NCBI GenBank assembly: GCA_013388755.1
Contig: JACAEQ010000042.1
Coordinates: 1-46,952, forward strand
Direction of reading: 5' to 3'
Source of the DNA: Chloroflexota bacterium
GTDB lineage: Bacteria; Chloroflexota; Chloroflexia; Chloroflexales; Roseiflexaceae
DNA: 46,952 nt
In this document: positions 40,601-46,952 of the stretch, one piece after another
Layout of the letters: every line of letters starts with the position of its first letter
Numbering within the stretch: position 1 is the first letter of the stretch
Program-made: the position numbers and the translations under genes
The notes under the pieces: generated by a model
Database searches by the model: none
Told to the model about the DNA's origin: nothing
The model's input: only the letters and a program-made list of their open reading frames with translations

Positions 40601-41683
40601 TCAGTAGCGAACCCGACGGGTACGTTGCGTACTGGTAAGGATATCCCGGTACACCGGATTCTCGAACTCCTCAACCATCTTCCCTGCACCACGCGCCACG
40701 CATGAGAGCGGGTCCTCGGCAACATGGACCGGCATCTTCGTTTCCGCCGCGATACGTCGATCGAGGCCGTGCAACAGCGCGCCGCCGCCGGCAAGCACGA
40801 TGCCGTGCTCCATCACATCCGCCACAAGTTCGGGTGGTGTCTCTTCGAGCGCGGCGCGTACCTCGGCAACGATTGCATTGACCGGGCCGGCAATGCCTTC
40901 ACGCAACTCGACGCTTGAGATCTCGACCGCCTTGGGCAGGCCGGTCAGGAGATCGCGGCCACGCAACACAACCCGGATCTCTTCCTCCAGCGGGAAGGCG
41001 CTGCCGGCGGCGATCTTCACTTTCTCGGCCATCCGCTCACCGATTAACAGGTTATACTCGCGGCGTGCGAATTGCACGATCGATTCGTCAATCTCATCAC
41101 CGGCGGTACGGATCGAATGATTGATGACGATACCGCCCAGTGATATCACGGCGACTTCCGTCGTCCCCCCGCCAATATCAACAATCATTGAACCAACCGG
41201 CTCATCAACCGGGAGACCGGCGCCGATCGCAGCCGCCATCGGCTCTTCCACCACAAATGCCTCGCGCGCGCTGGCGTTGAGCGCCGCATCGCGCGCCGCG
41301 CGCATCTCGACCTGCGTGACCCCCGACGGCACGCCCACAACAACACGCGGGCGCGGCGAAACGACCCCCAGCGATCGATCGTGCGCCTTGCCGATGAAAT
41401 ACTTGAGCATCTTTTCGACAACGTCGAAATCGGCGATCACACCATCTTTCAGGGGGCGAACAGCAATGATATTGGCCGGCGTCTTCCCGACCATCGCTTT
41501 GGCCTCGGCGCCGACCGCCTTGACCTCCTTGGTCTTGTTGTCGATTGCGACGACCGACGGCTCGCTGATGACAATGCCTTTACCGCGGACATGCACCAGC
41601 GTATTGGCAGTTCCAAGGTCGATCCCAAGATCGCGGCTGAGTGCGCCGAACAACGAGTTAAGCGGGTTGAACCCCACACGCAT
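40601..41683 (-). CDS. mreB: Rod shape-determining actin homologue MreB
   Basis: A 360-residue actin-fold ATPase that forms membrane-bound filaments guiding side-wall synthesis. Phosphate-1 motif DLGIDLGTANTLVHVRGKG at residue 18, VVVGVPSGVTQVEMRAARD, phosphate-2 MIVDIGGGTTEVAVISLGG and the GIVLAGGGALLHGLD adenosine motif are all present. Length is slightly above the usual 345. ATG at 41683 is preceded by AGAAGG. It is first in the run mreB-mreC-mreD-PBP2, with an extended -10 promoter and a leader hairpin CCGGC/GCCGG at 41699-41713. Confidence 0.97.
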   Translation of the reverse strand: MRVGFNPLNSLFGALSRDLGIDLGTANTLVHVRGKGIVISEPSVVAIDNKTKEVKAVGAEAKAMVGKTPANIIAVRPLKDGVIADFDVVEKMLKYFIGKAHDRSLGVVSPRPRVVVGVPSGVTQVEMRAARDAALNASAREAFVVEEPMAAAIGAGLPVDEPVGSMIVDIGGGTTEVAVISLGGIVINHSIRTAGDEIDESIVQFARREYNLLIGERMAEKVKIAAGSAFPLEEEIRVVLRGRDLLTGLPKAVEISSVELREGIAGPVNAIVAEVRAALEETPPELVADVMEHGIVLAGGGALLHGLDRRIAAETKMPVHVAEDPLSCVARGAGKMVEEFENPVYRDILTSTQRTRRVRY

Positions 41684-41747
41684 GCCTTCTGCTACATCCC
41701 GGCCGAAAGCCGGTTATGCCATTATGTCCATCCACGTTGTGCGCTGC

Positions 41748-41756
41748 ATTATACCA
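41748..41756 (-). promoter_or_regulatory. Extended -10 promoter of the mre operon
   Basis: TGGTATAAT on the minus strand (41756-41748), start expected near 41741; no good -35 is seen. It would drive mreB and possibly the whole run down to iolE. Confidence 0.6.
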
Positions 41757-41777
41757 CACGCCTCGCCACGGAACACG

Positions 41778-41804
41778 ACAGGCTCGCAACCAGGTTGCGC
41801 CTGT
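41778..41804. promoter_or_regulatory. Near-palindrome between divergent mreB and ABC promoters
   Basis: ACAGG, CT, CGCAAC, CAG, GTTGCG, CCTGT: an 11-bp symmetric arm pair with a two-base bulge, sitting upstream of the mreB -10. May be an operator or a DNA-bend site; no protein can be named. Confidence 0.35.
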
Positions 41805-41842
41805 ATTGCAACCATCTGTGGCTGCGCATCTCGCGTACAGGC

Positions 41843-41851
41843 TGGTATACT
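41843..41851 (+). promoter_or_regulatory. Extended -10 promoter of the ABC genes
   Basis: TGGTATACT (TGG 41843-41845, TATACT 41846-41851), about 97 bases before the ABC ATPase ATG; weak TGCGCA at -35. Confidence 0.5.
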
Positions 41852-41947
41852 GAAACACGCAGGCGCCCCGACCTTGCCGGCGCCCGTATGTGCTAGCTGT
41901 GCGCTGGCGGCCAGGATCCGCGAGCGCCACCCTGCGAAACGCGAGTC

Positions 41948-43015
41948 ATGATCGAAGCGGATAACCTTCACAAGACCTTCGGCGCGTTTCACGCCGTACG
42001 CGGTGTGACCCTCACCGTCGCCCCCGGCGAGGTCGTCGCTCTGCTGGGGCCAAACGGTGCCGGCAAAACGACAACGGTTCGCATGCTGGGCGCCATCCTG
42101 AAACCTACCCGTGGCCGCGCCCGGGTGGCCGGCTATGATGTCGTGGAGCAGGCGCGCGATGTACGACGCGTCGTCGGATTACTCACCGAGTTCCCCGGTC
42201 TCTACCTTCGTATGCGCCCGCAGGAATACCTGCATTTTTTCGGCGCGCTTCAGGGCATGGATGCGGTCGACAGCGCACACCGCGCCCAGCGCCTGTTGCA
42301 GCAATTCGGTCTGTGGGATGCACGCGACAAGCGCCTTGACAGCTTCTCGAAAGGGATGAAGCAAAAGATTGCACTCATCCGCGCGCTGATCCACGATCCG
42401 CCCGTCCTGTACCTTGATGAACCGACGACCGCAATGGACCCGCACAGTGCGCGCGTGGTGCGCGATGCGATGATGGAACTACGCGCCGCCCGGCGCACTA
42501 TCCTTCTGACCACCCATAACCTGACCGAAGCCGAGGAGCTTGCCGATCGGATCGTTATCATCCGCGGTGGCGCGCTGGTGGCTGAAGGTACCATTGCACA
42601 ACTCACGCACCGCTTCCTCGGTATGCCGCTCTGGGAATTGCGCCTCGCTCAGCCCGCCACCGCCGCTGCGCCCGCCCTCGATGGCCTGGTGCACGTCGAG
42701 GCCATCGAGGGTGTCTCGCTGCGCTTCCGCACCAATGACGCCCGGCATGTCAATCCGCAGATTATCTCTCGGCTCGCCGCCGCCGGAATCCCGGTCGTCG
42801 CACTGAGCGAAATGCCGCGCCGCCTGGAGGATGTCTACCTTGAGATCATCGCCGGCGACACGGGTCGATCCGGCGATGATACCGTACCGGCCAGTGGGCC
42901 GGCAGAGCGCGCCGCCGTGACCGGCGACATGCGCCGTAACGACGACGATGGCGACATTGGCCTTGCGCCGTTGCCGGTCACGGCCTCACACGATGAAGGG
43001 GAGGCGCTGCCATGA
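41948..43015 (+). CDS. ABC transporter ATP-binding protein
   Basis: A 355-residue ATPase of the ABC-2 exporter type. Walker A GPNGAGKTTTVRML (about residues 36-49), signature LDSFSKGMKQKIAL (a variant of LSGGQ), Walker B VLYLDEPTTAMDP and the switch histidine in TTHNLTEAEEL. The last 100 residues extend beyond the core and end in an Asp/Ala-rich tail. ATG at 41948 has no clear Shine-Dalgarno. Its TGA overlaps the next ATG by four bases, so it forms a two-gene operon with the permease. Substrate unknown. Confidence 0.93.
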   Translation: MIEADNLHKTFGAFHAVRGVTLTVAPGEVVALLGPNGAGKTTTVRMLGAILKPTRGRARVAGYDVVEQARDVRRVVGLLTEFPGLYLRMRPQEYLHFFGALQGMDAVDSAHRAQRLLQQFGLWDARDKRLDSFSKGMKQKIALIRALIHDPPVLYLDEPTTAMDPHSARVVRDAMMELRAARRTILLTTHNLTEAEELADRIVIIRGGALVAEGTIAQLTHRFLGMPLWELRLAQPATAAAPALDGLVHVEAIEGVSLRFRTNDARHVNPQIISRLAAAGIPVVALSEMPRRLEDVYLEIIAGDTGRSGDDTVPASGPAERAAVTGDMRRNDDDGDIGLAPLPVTASHDEGEALP

Positions 43016-44463
43016 GCATGAGCGCCATTCGTTTGATTGCGCGGCGCGAGGTCAATGATACCTTGACCGACTGGCGCATTCTGGTGCCGATCTTTATTCT
43101 GACCTTTGTGCTACCGCAAATCTTGATTGCTGCGTCGAGCATGGCAATCGACTTCGTCGGCGATCGCGGCTCGATCATCCGCCTCATTCCGTTCGCCATG
43201 CTGCTGGTCGGCTTCGTTCCGGCGTCATTCTCGCTGATTACCGCGCTCGAATCATTTGTTGGCGAGCGTGAGCGCAACAGCCTTGAGGCACTCCTGGCCA
43301 TGCCGATATCGGATAATGCCCTCTACCTCGGCAAACTGATCTCGTCGCTGATCCCGCCGCTCATGTCGTCATTCCTGGCCATGGCGGTATTTGGCATCTC
43401 ATTGCGTGTACGTGAACCGGACCTGTTCGCCCGCGGGTTGACATTTGAATACCTGACGGTGGTCCTGCTGTTGATCATGGCAAAAGCGGTCATGATGGTT
43501 GCCGGCGCCGTGATCATTTCCAGCCACACGACCAGCATCCGCGCCGCCAATCTCCTGGCCAGCTTTGTTCTGCTGCCGACGGCTGCAATCGTCCAGCTCG
43601 AGGCATTGCTGGTGATCGGGCAGCGCCGGGACATGCTCTGGCTCAGTGTGGTGCTGTTGATGGTTATTGCAGCTGTCCTGACGCGCACCGGCATGGGAAC
43701 GTTCAATCGCGAGGAGATTCTCTCGCGTGAGCATGAGCAGTTGAACCTGCGCCAGATCGCGACAACCTTCACCCTGTTTTTACGCGAGTACCAGCCAGCC
43801 GGCACGCCACCGGAAACATACACCGGTGCGCCATTCTCGCTACGCCGTTTCTACCTTACCGAACTACCGGCACTGCTCCGCGAGTACCGTTTACCGCTGC
43901 TGGTCGCCTTGCTCGCGGCGCTGGCAGGCGCCGCCGCCGGGCCCGCGCTCGGCGGCTTTTTCGAACGCATCGGTGCATCGCCGGGGCGCGTCGGCGTGAC
44001 ACCCGAGCCGGACCTGGCGCTCGGCATCATAACCGGCGCCGCCAACAGTCTACGCCTGATGATCACAGCCATCCTGGCAATCTTCAGTTTTGGCATCTTC
44101 TCGCTCATGGTGCCGTTCTTTGCCTTCGGCGGCGTGAGTTACGTGACCGCAGCGCTGGCGGCAGGCGGGGGAAGCTGGTTCGAACTCGGGCCGGCAAGCC
44201 CGCTCCAGTTCATCCTGGGGTATGTGGCACCGCATGGCCTGATGGAACTGCCAGCAGCCATTCTTGGCGCGGCCCTCGGCGTACGGATCGGCGCCGCGGT
44301 CATGGCGCCCCCCAGAGGATTCACCGTCGGGCAAAACATCATGTGGTCACTGGCACAATTCGCCAGAGTCTGGGCGTTCGTGCTTCTGCCAATGTTTCTG
44401 CTGGCCGGGCTGGTGCAACAACTCGTCACGACGCGCATTCTGGCGGCGCTCTACGGCGCCTGA
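43012..44463 (+). CDS. ABC-2 type permease with SpoIIM-like C-terminus
   Basis: A 483-residue membrane protein. Residues 1-230 look like an ABC-2 permease of the NatB/sodium-efflux type: IARREVNDTLTDWRILVPIFILTFVLPQ, ALESFVGERERNSLEALLAMPIS, then several helices. After a soluble linker (about 235-285), the C-terminal 190 residues carry new helices and GYVAPHGLMELPAAILGAALGVRIGAAV, the hallmark of the SpoIIM/DUF95 family. So it appears to be a fusion of two membrane modules. It overlaps the ATPase gene by four bases. SpoIIM proteins serve engulfment in sporulating Firmicutes; outside them their role is unclear. Confidence 0.85.
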   Translation: MSMSAIRLIARREVNDTLTDWRILVPIFILTFVLPQILIAASSMAIDFVGDRGSIIRLIPFAMLLVGFVPASFSLITALESFVGERERNSLEALLAMPISDNALYLGKLISSLIPPLMSSFLAMAVFGISLRVREPDLFARGLTFEYLTVVLLLIMAKAVMMVAGAVIISSHTTSIRAANLLASFVLLPTAAIVQLEALLVIGQRRDMLWLSVVLLMVIAAVLTRTGMGTFNREEILSREHEQLNLRQIATTFTLFLREYQPAGTPPETYTGAPFSLRRFYLTELPALLREYRLPLLVALLAALAGAAAGPALGGFFERIGASPGRVGVTPEPDLALGIITGAANSLRLMITAILAIFSFGIFSLMVPFFAFGGVSYVTAALAAGGGSWFELGPASPLQFILGYVAPHGLMELPAAILGAALGVRIGAAVMAPPRGFTVGQNIMWSLAQFARVWAFVLLPMFLLAGLVQQLVTTRILAALYGA

Positions 44464-44469
44464 TCGCGA

Positions 44470-44499
44470 TTGACGAACATGCCGACTGTGTGATAAGAT
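44470..44499 (+). promoter_or_regulatory. Promoter of rplI
   Basis: TTGACG (44470-44475), 18-base spacer, TAAGAT (44494-44499). Start near 44506, giving a leader of roughly 80 bases. Confidence 0.5.
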
Positions 44500-44588
44500 A
44501 CGCCACGTTCGCATGATGCGCGCCTTACGCCATAACAGCGTTGGCGCTTCTCTTTATTATAGGCTTGCCGTTTCCAGGAGCATGTACC

Positions 44589-45086
44589 GTGGGCAGCAAA
44601 ATGAAAGTGATATTGACGCAGGATGTCGCCAATCTTGGCGCAGCCGGCGATGTCCGCGAAGTTGCGGGCGGGTATGGCCGCAACTATCTGATCCCACGCG
44701 GGATGGCCGTGGTGGCGACGCGTGGCCAGATCAAACAGGCCGAGGAACGGCTGGCATCGCAACGCAAGCGTGAGGAGGCCGTGCGGCGCGACGCGCAGGC
44801 AATCGCCAGCCGGCTCCATGGCCAGACGCTGCGGTTTACTGCGCGGGTCGGGGAGCTTGACCGCCTGTATGGTTCGATTACCAGCAGTGACATTGCCGAG
44901 AAGATCGGCGCGCTGCTTGGCGAGACGTTTGACCGCCGCAAGATCCAGCTCGATGAGCCAATCAAGCGCATCGGCATCTTCCCGGTCTCCATTCGCCTGA
45001 TGGCCGGCATTGAACCCGTGGTGAACGTGGTGGTTGAAGGTGAAGAAGGCGCGATCCAGCTCCCGCCCGACCCTGACGCCGCCTGA
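44589..45086 (+). CDS. rplI: 50S ribosomal protein L9
   Basis: A 165-residue protein binding 23S rRNA at the base of the L1 stalk. MKVILTQDVANLGAAGDVREVAGGYGRNYLIPRG is the L9 N-terminal domain; a long connecting helix (QAEERLASQRKREEAVRRD) and the C-terminal domain (GSITSSDIAEKI) follow. GTG at 44589 is preferred because AGGAG sits seven bases upstream; the conserved Met at 44601 would leave a spacing near 19. Ends 309 bases before dnaB, a pairing conserved in many bacteria. Confidence 0.95.
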   Translation: MGSKMKVILTQDVANLGAAGDVREVAGGYGRNYLIPRGMAVVATRGQIKQAEERLASQRKREEAVRRDAQAIASRLHGQTLRFTARVGELDRLYGSITSSDIAEKIGALLGETFDRRKIQLDEPIKRIGIFPVSIRLMAGIEPVVNVVVEGEEGAIQLPPDPDAA

Positions 45087-45395
45087 ACAGCTGCGCCATA
45101 ATTGCCGGGATGTGCGTGGTAGAACTGAACCGGGTGGATCACTACAAAAGAAGTTGAGTATCGCTCTGCCGCAGGCACCAAGAAGAGGTTGCGCGTCACC
45201 GCCAGAGGTGACCACGTACCTCCCGTAATTGAATAGCACACCTGCACCGATAATGTGCCACGGCTTCGTGCCCTGGCACATTATCGCTTCTCACGAGGCA
45301 TGTGGAGAGGCATGGGATAACCTGTCGAAGGATGGGGCATAAGCCGGGAAATATCGTGCGATCGGCCTAGCACGCCACCGGTCTGGAGAAAGAGT
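45087..45395. other. rplI-dnaB intergenic region
   Basis: 309 bases without a gene. It contains a perfect 6-bp hairpin GTCACC/GGTGAC (45195-45212) and a long hairpin (45249-45285, listed separately). No -10/-35 pair for dnaB stands out, and no tRNA is seen. Confidence 0.55.
45249..45285 (+). terminator. 12-bp hairpin between rplI and dnaB
   Basis: GATAATGTGCCA (45249-45260) pairs exactly with TGGCACATTATC (45274-45285), loop 13 bases; a smaller CACG/CGTG hairpin nests within the apex. No T-run follows. May be an rplI terminator or processing site, or part of the dnaB leader. Confidence 0.5.
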
Positions 45396-46730
45396 ATGAC
45401 GACGCTGCCGGACCTGCCGCAAAGTATCGATGCCGAAAAGGCGACTCTCGGCTCTATCTTGCTCAACCGCGACGCAGTGGTAGCCGTTGCTCCCTGGCTC
45501 CAGGCCGACTACTTTTACATCCAGCGTCACGCACAGATCTACGAGGCCATGCTGGCATGTTACAACGCTCGCATTCCCCCCGACACCCGCACCGTCTCCG
45601 AGGAATTGCGCCGCCGCAATCAACTCGAAGCCGTCGGGGGCGTCCTCTACCTCTCCGAACTGGTTGACAGCGTCCCGACATCGTACCACGTCGAATACTA
45701 TGCGCGGATCGTTGAGCGTACCGCGCTGTTGCGCCGCCTGATCGCTGCAGGAGGCAAGATCGCGGCGCTTGGCTATGAGGAACAGCACGACCTTGAAACA
45801 ACGCTCGACCGCGCGGAACAGACCCTGTTCGAAGTGTCGCAGCGCCGCACGAAGCAGGATTTCGTGCATATCGGCCAGGTCATCGACGCCTACTACGAGC
45901 AGATCAACTACCTTCAGGAGCATCGTGGCGAGGTCGTCGGCCTGCCAACCGGCTTTCGCGATCTCGATCAGATCACCGGCGGGTTGCAGCGCAGCGACCT
46001 GATTATTCTTGCTGCGCGGCCAGGGGTCGGTAAAACGAGCCTCATCATGAGTATTGCATACAATATCGCCACGCAGTACCAGGGCACCGTCGGCATCTTC
46101 AGCCTCGAAATGAGCCGCGACCAGCTGGTGCAGCGCCTGCTCTCGATGGACACCACAATCGACACGCACCGGCTACGGCTCGGCCAGTTGCGCGAGGATG
46201 AGATGGAGCGCGTGATCGGCGCCATGGGGCGCCTGGCGGCAACGCCGATCTATATTGAAGACACTGCCGGGCTGAGCATTATGGATGTTCGCAGCCGGGC
46301 GCGCCGTTTACAGGCGCAGGCCGGTGTGGATCTGATCATTATTGATTATCTGCAGTTGATGCAGGGACGCCGTACCGATAACCGCGTCCAGGAAGTGAGC
46401 GAGATTTCACGTGGGCTCAAAGCCCTGGCGCGCGAACTGAACGTACCGGTGATCGCCCTGTCGCAACTCTCGCGCGCCGTCGAAGGGCGCACGAGCCACG
46501 TGCCGATGCTGAGCGACCTGCGCGAGAGCGGCTCGATCGAACAGGATGCCGACATTGTGATGTTCATCTATCGCGAAGAATTGTACGATTCCAACACCGA
46601 CAAGAAGGGCATCGCCGAGATCCATATCGCCAAGCATCGCAATGGCCCGGTCGGCGTGGTGCCGATGCGCTTCGACCCGTCAACGACGCGCTTCATGGAT
46701 CTGACATATCGCGTACCGGAAGGCTACTAA
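45396..46730 (+). CDS. dnaB: Replicative DNA helicase DnaB
   Basis: A 444-residue hexameric helicase that unwinds DNA 5'-3' at the replication fork. N-terminal domain with PQSIDAEKATLGSILLN; C-terminal RecA-like domain with LPTGFRDLDQITGGL, Walker A ARPGVGKTS (Lys213), FSLEMSRDQLVQRLL, Walker B LIIIDYLQLMQG, SQLSRAVEGR and LRESGSIEQDADIVMF. No intein is present at the usual Walker A or Q-loop sites. GGAGAAAGAG lies before the ATG. The TAA stop directly abuts a mobile-repeat copy beginning at 46731. Confidence 0.97.
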   Translation: MTTLPDLPQSIDAEKATLGSILLNRDAVVAVAPWLQADYFYIQRHAQIYEAMLACYNARIPPDTRTVSEELRRRNQLEAVGGVLYLSELVDSVPTSYHVEYYARIVERTALLRRLIAAGGKIAALGYEEQHDLETTLDRAEQTLFEVSQRRTKQDFVHIGQVIDAYYEQINYLQEHRGEVVGLPTGFRDLDQITGGLQRSDLIILAARPGVGKTSLIMSIAYNIATQYQGTVGIFSLEMSRDQLVQRLLSMDTTIDTHRLRLGQLREDEMERVIGAMGRLAATPIYIEDTAGLSIMDVRSRARRLQAQAGVDLIIIDYLQLMQGRRTDNRVQEVSEISRGLKALARELNVPVIALSQLSRAVEGRTSHVPMLSDLRESGSIEQDADIVMFIYREELYDSNTDKKGIAEIHIAKHRNGPVGVVPMRFDPSTTRFMDLTYRVPEGY

Positions 46731-46888
46731 ATGCCTATCCGAAAACCCATGGGCATGCGGTCATGGCGAGGAGCGCCAGCGACTGCCTGCAGCGAGCGCA
46801 GCGTGGCTGACGCAATCGAGCGGCGCGAGCGGAGATTGCTTCGCTTCGCTCGCAATGACATCCCGTCCGTTATTCGGATAGGCTCTAA
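46731..46888. mobile_element. 158-bp MITE-like element, copy 2
   Basis: Begins ATGCCTATCCGAAAA right after the dnaB TAA and ends TTATTCGGATAGGCTCTAA. Inverted termini share GCCTATCCGAA. The interior shares GCAATCGAGCGGCGCGAG and GGAGATTGCTTCGCT with copy 1 (29258-29415). The word CTAAATGCCTATCCG occurs at both junctions, 158 bases apart. Confidence 0.8.
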
Positions 46889-46952
46889 ATGCCTATCCGA
46901 AAACCCATGGGCATGCGGTCATGGCGAGGAGCGCCAGCGACTGCCTGCAGCG
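46889..46952. mobile_element. MITE-like element, copy 3 (cut by window end)
   Basis: The 64 bases to the window edge are identical to 46731-46794, so a tandem copy of the element starts here and continues beyond the window. Confidence 0.8.

Noticed and set aside
45087-45395. Possible tRNA or small protein gene before dnaB
   Set aside because: No cloverleaf or T-loop sequence and no open frame with a ribosome site; only hairpins were found. The other gaps longer than 300 bases were inspected in the same way with the same result.

Overview
The window looks like a chromosomal segment of a GC-rich, filamentous or rod-shaped member of the Chloroflexota, most likely class Chloroflexia (Roseiflexus/Chloroflexus-like). 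That placement is an inference from gene content: an F420-type luciferase-like oxidoreductase, a zincin of the F420-associated family, membrane serine/threonine kinase and FHA signalling proteins, a DUF4212 symporter pair, a secreted peptidase with the LGFP-like tail common in Chloroflexi, and the rplI-dnaB and secD-secF arrangements. No rRNA, tRNA, CRISPR array, phage or intact transposase gene was seen.

Layout. 1-3.7 kb: type II NADH dehydrogenase (minus) behind a near-consensus promoter overlapped by a Rex-like operator, then a luciferase-like oxidoreductase and glutamate racemase. 3.7-9.9 kb: a signalling block with an FHA domain-transmembrane-C11 (clostripain) peptidase protein, a transmembrane Ser/Thr kinase with an SH3b-like ectodomain, and a convergent lipoprotein. 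10-14.4 kb: selB, two translationally coupled small paralogues, a membrane-anchored zincin and a small membrane protein. 14.5-20 kb: a CPA2 antiporter, a sodium:solute symporter with its small subunit, and a potassium-channel/RCK protein preceded by a long leader with several predicted helices. 20-28.3 kb: DUF2007 protein, M19 dipeptidase coupled to a sugar nucleotidyltransferase, a D-threonine-aldolase-like PLP enzyme, an M14 carboxypeptidase and a SWIM-SNF2 helicase. 28.4-33.2 kb: DsbA-like thioredoxin, secD-secF and convergent tsaD. 33.3-41.7 kb (all minus): mreB-mreC-mreD-PBP2, a small membrane protein, then iolD-iolE. 41.9-46.7 kb: an ABC ATPase coupled to a permease with a SpoIIM-like C-terminus, then rplI and dnaB.

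How the parts fit. Cell-envelope growth is a recurring theme: murI, mreBCD/PBP2, the SH3b-bearing kinase, SecDF and the DsbA-like protein. The FHA-peptidase and kinase are adjacent and could form an inside-to-outside phospho-signalling pair; this is the most promising candidate for an undescribed system. Several promoters share an extended -10 of the form TGG-TAYAAT. Non-coding DNA carries a 158-bp element with inverted termini (one copy after the dsbA-like gene, and a tandem pair starting at the dnaB stop codon), a second GC-rich intergenic repeat in two places, and a 102-bp palindromic element before murI. Start codons were chosen from ribosome-binding sites, domain boundaries and promoter positions; uncertain ones are flagged.
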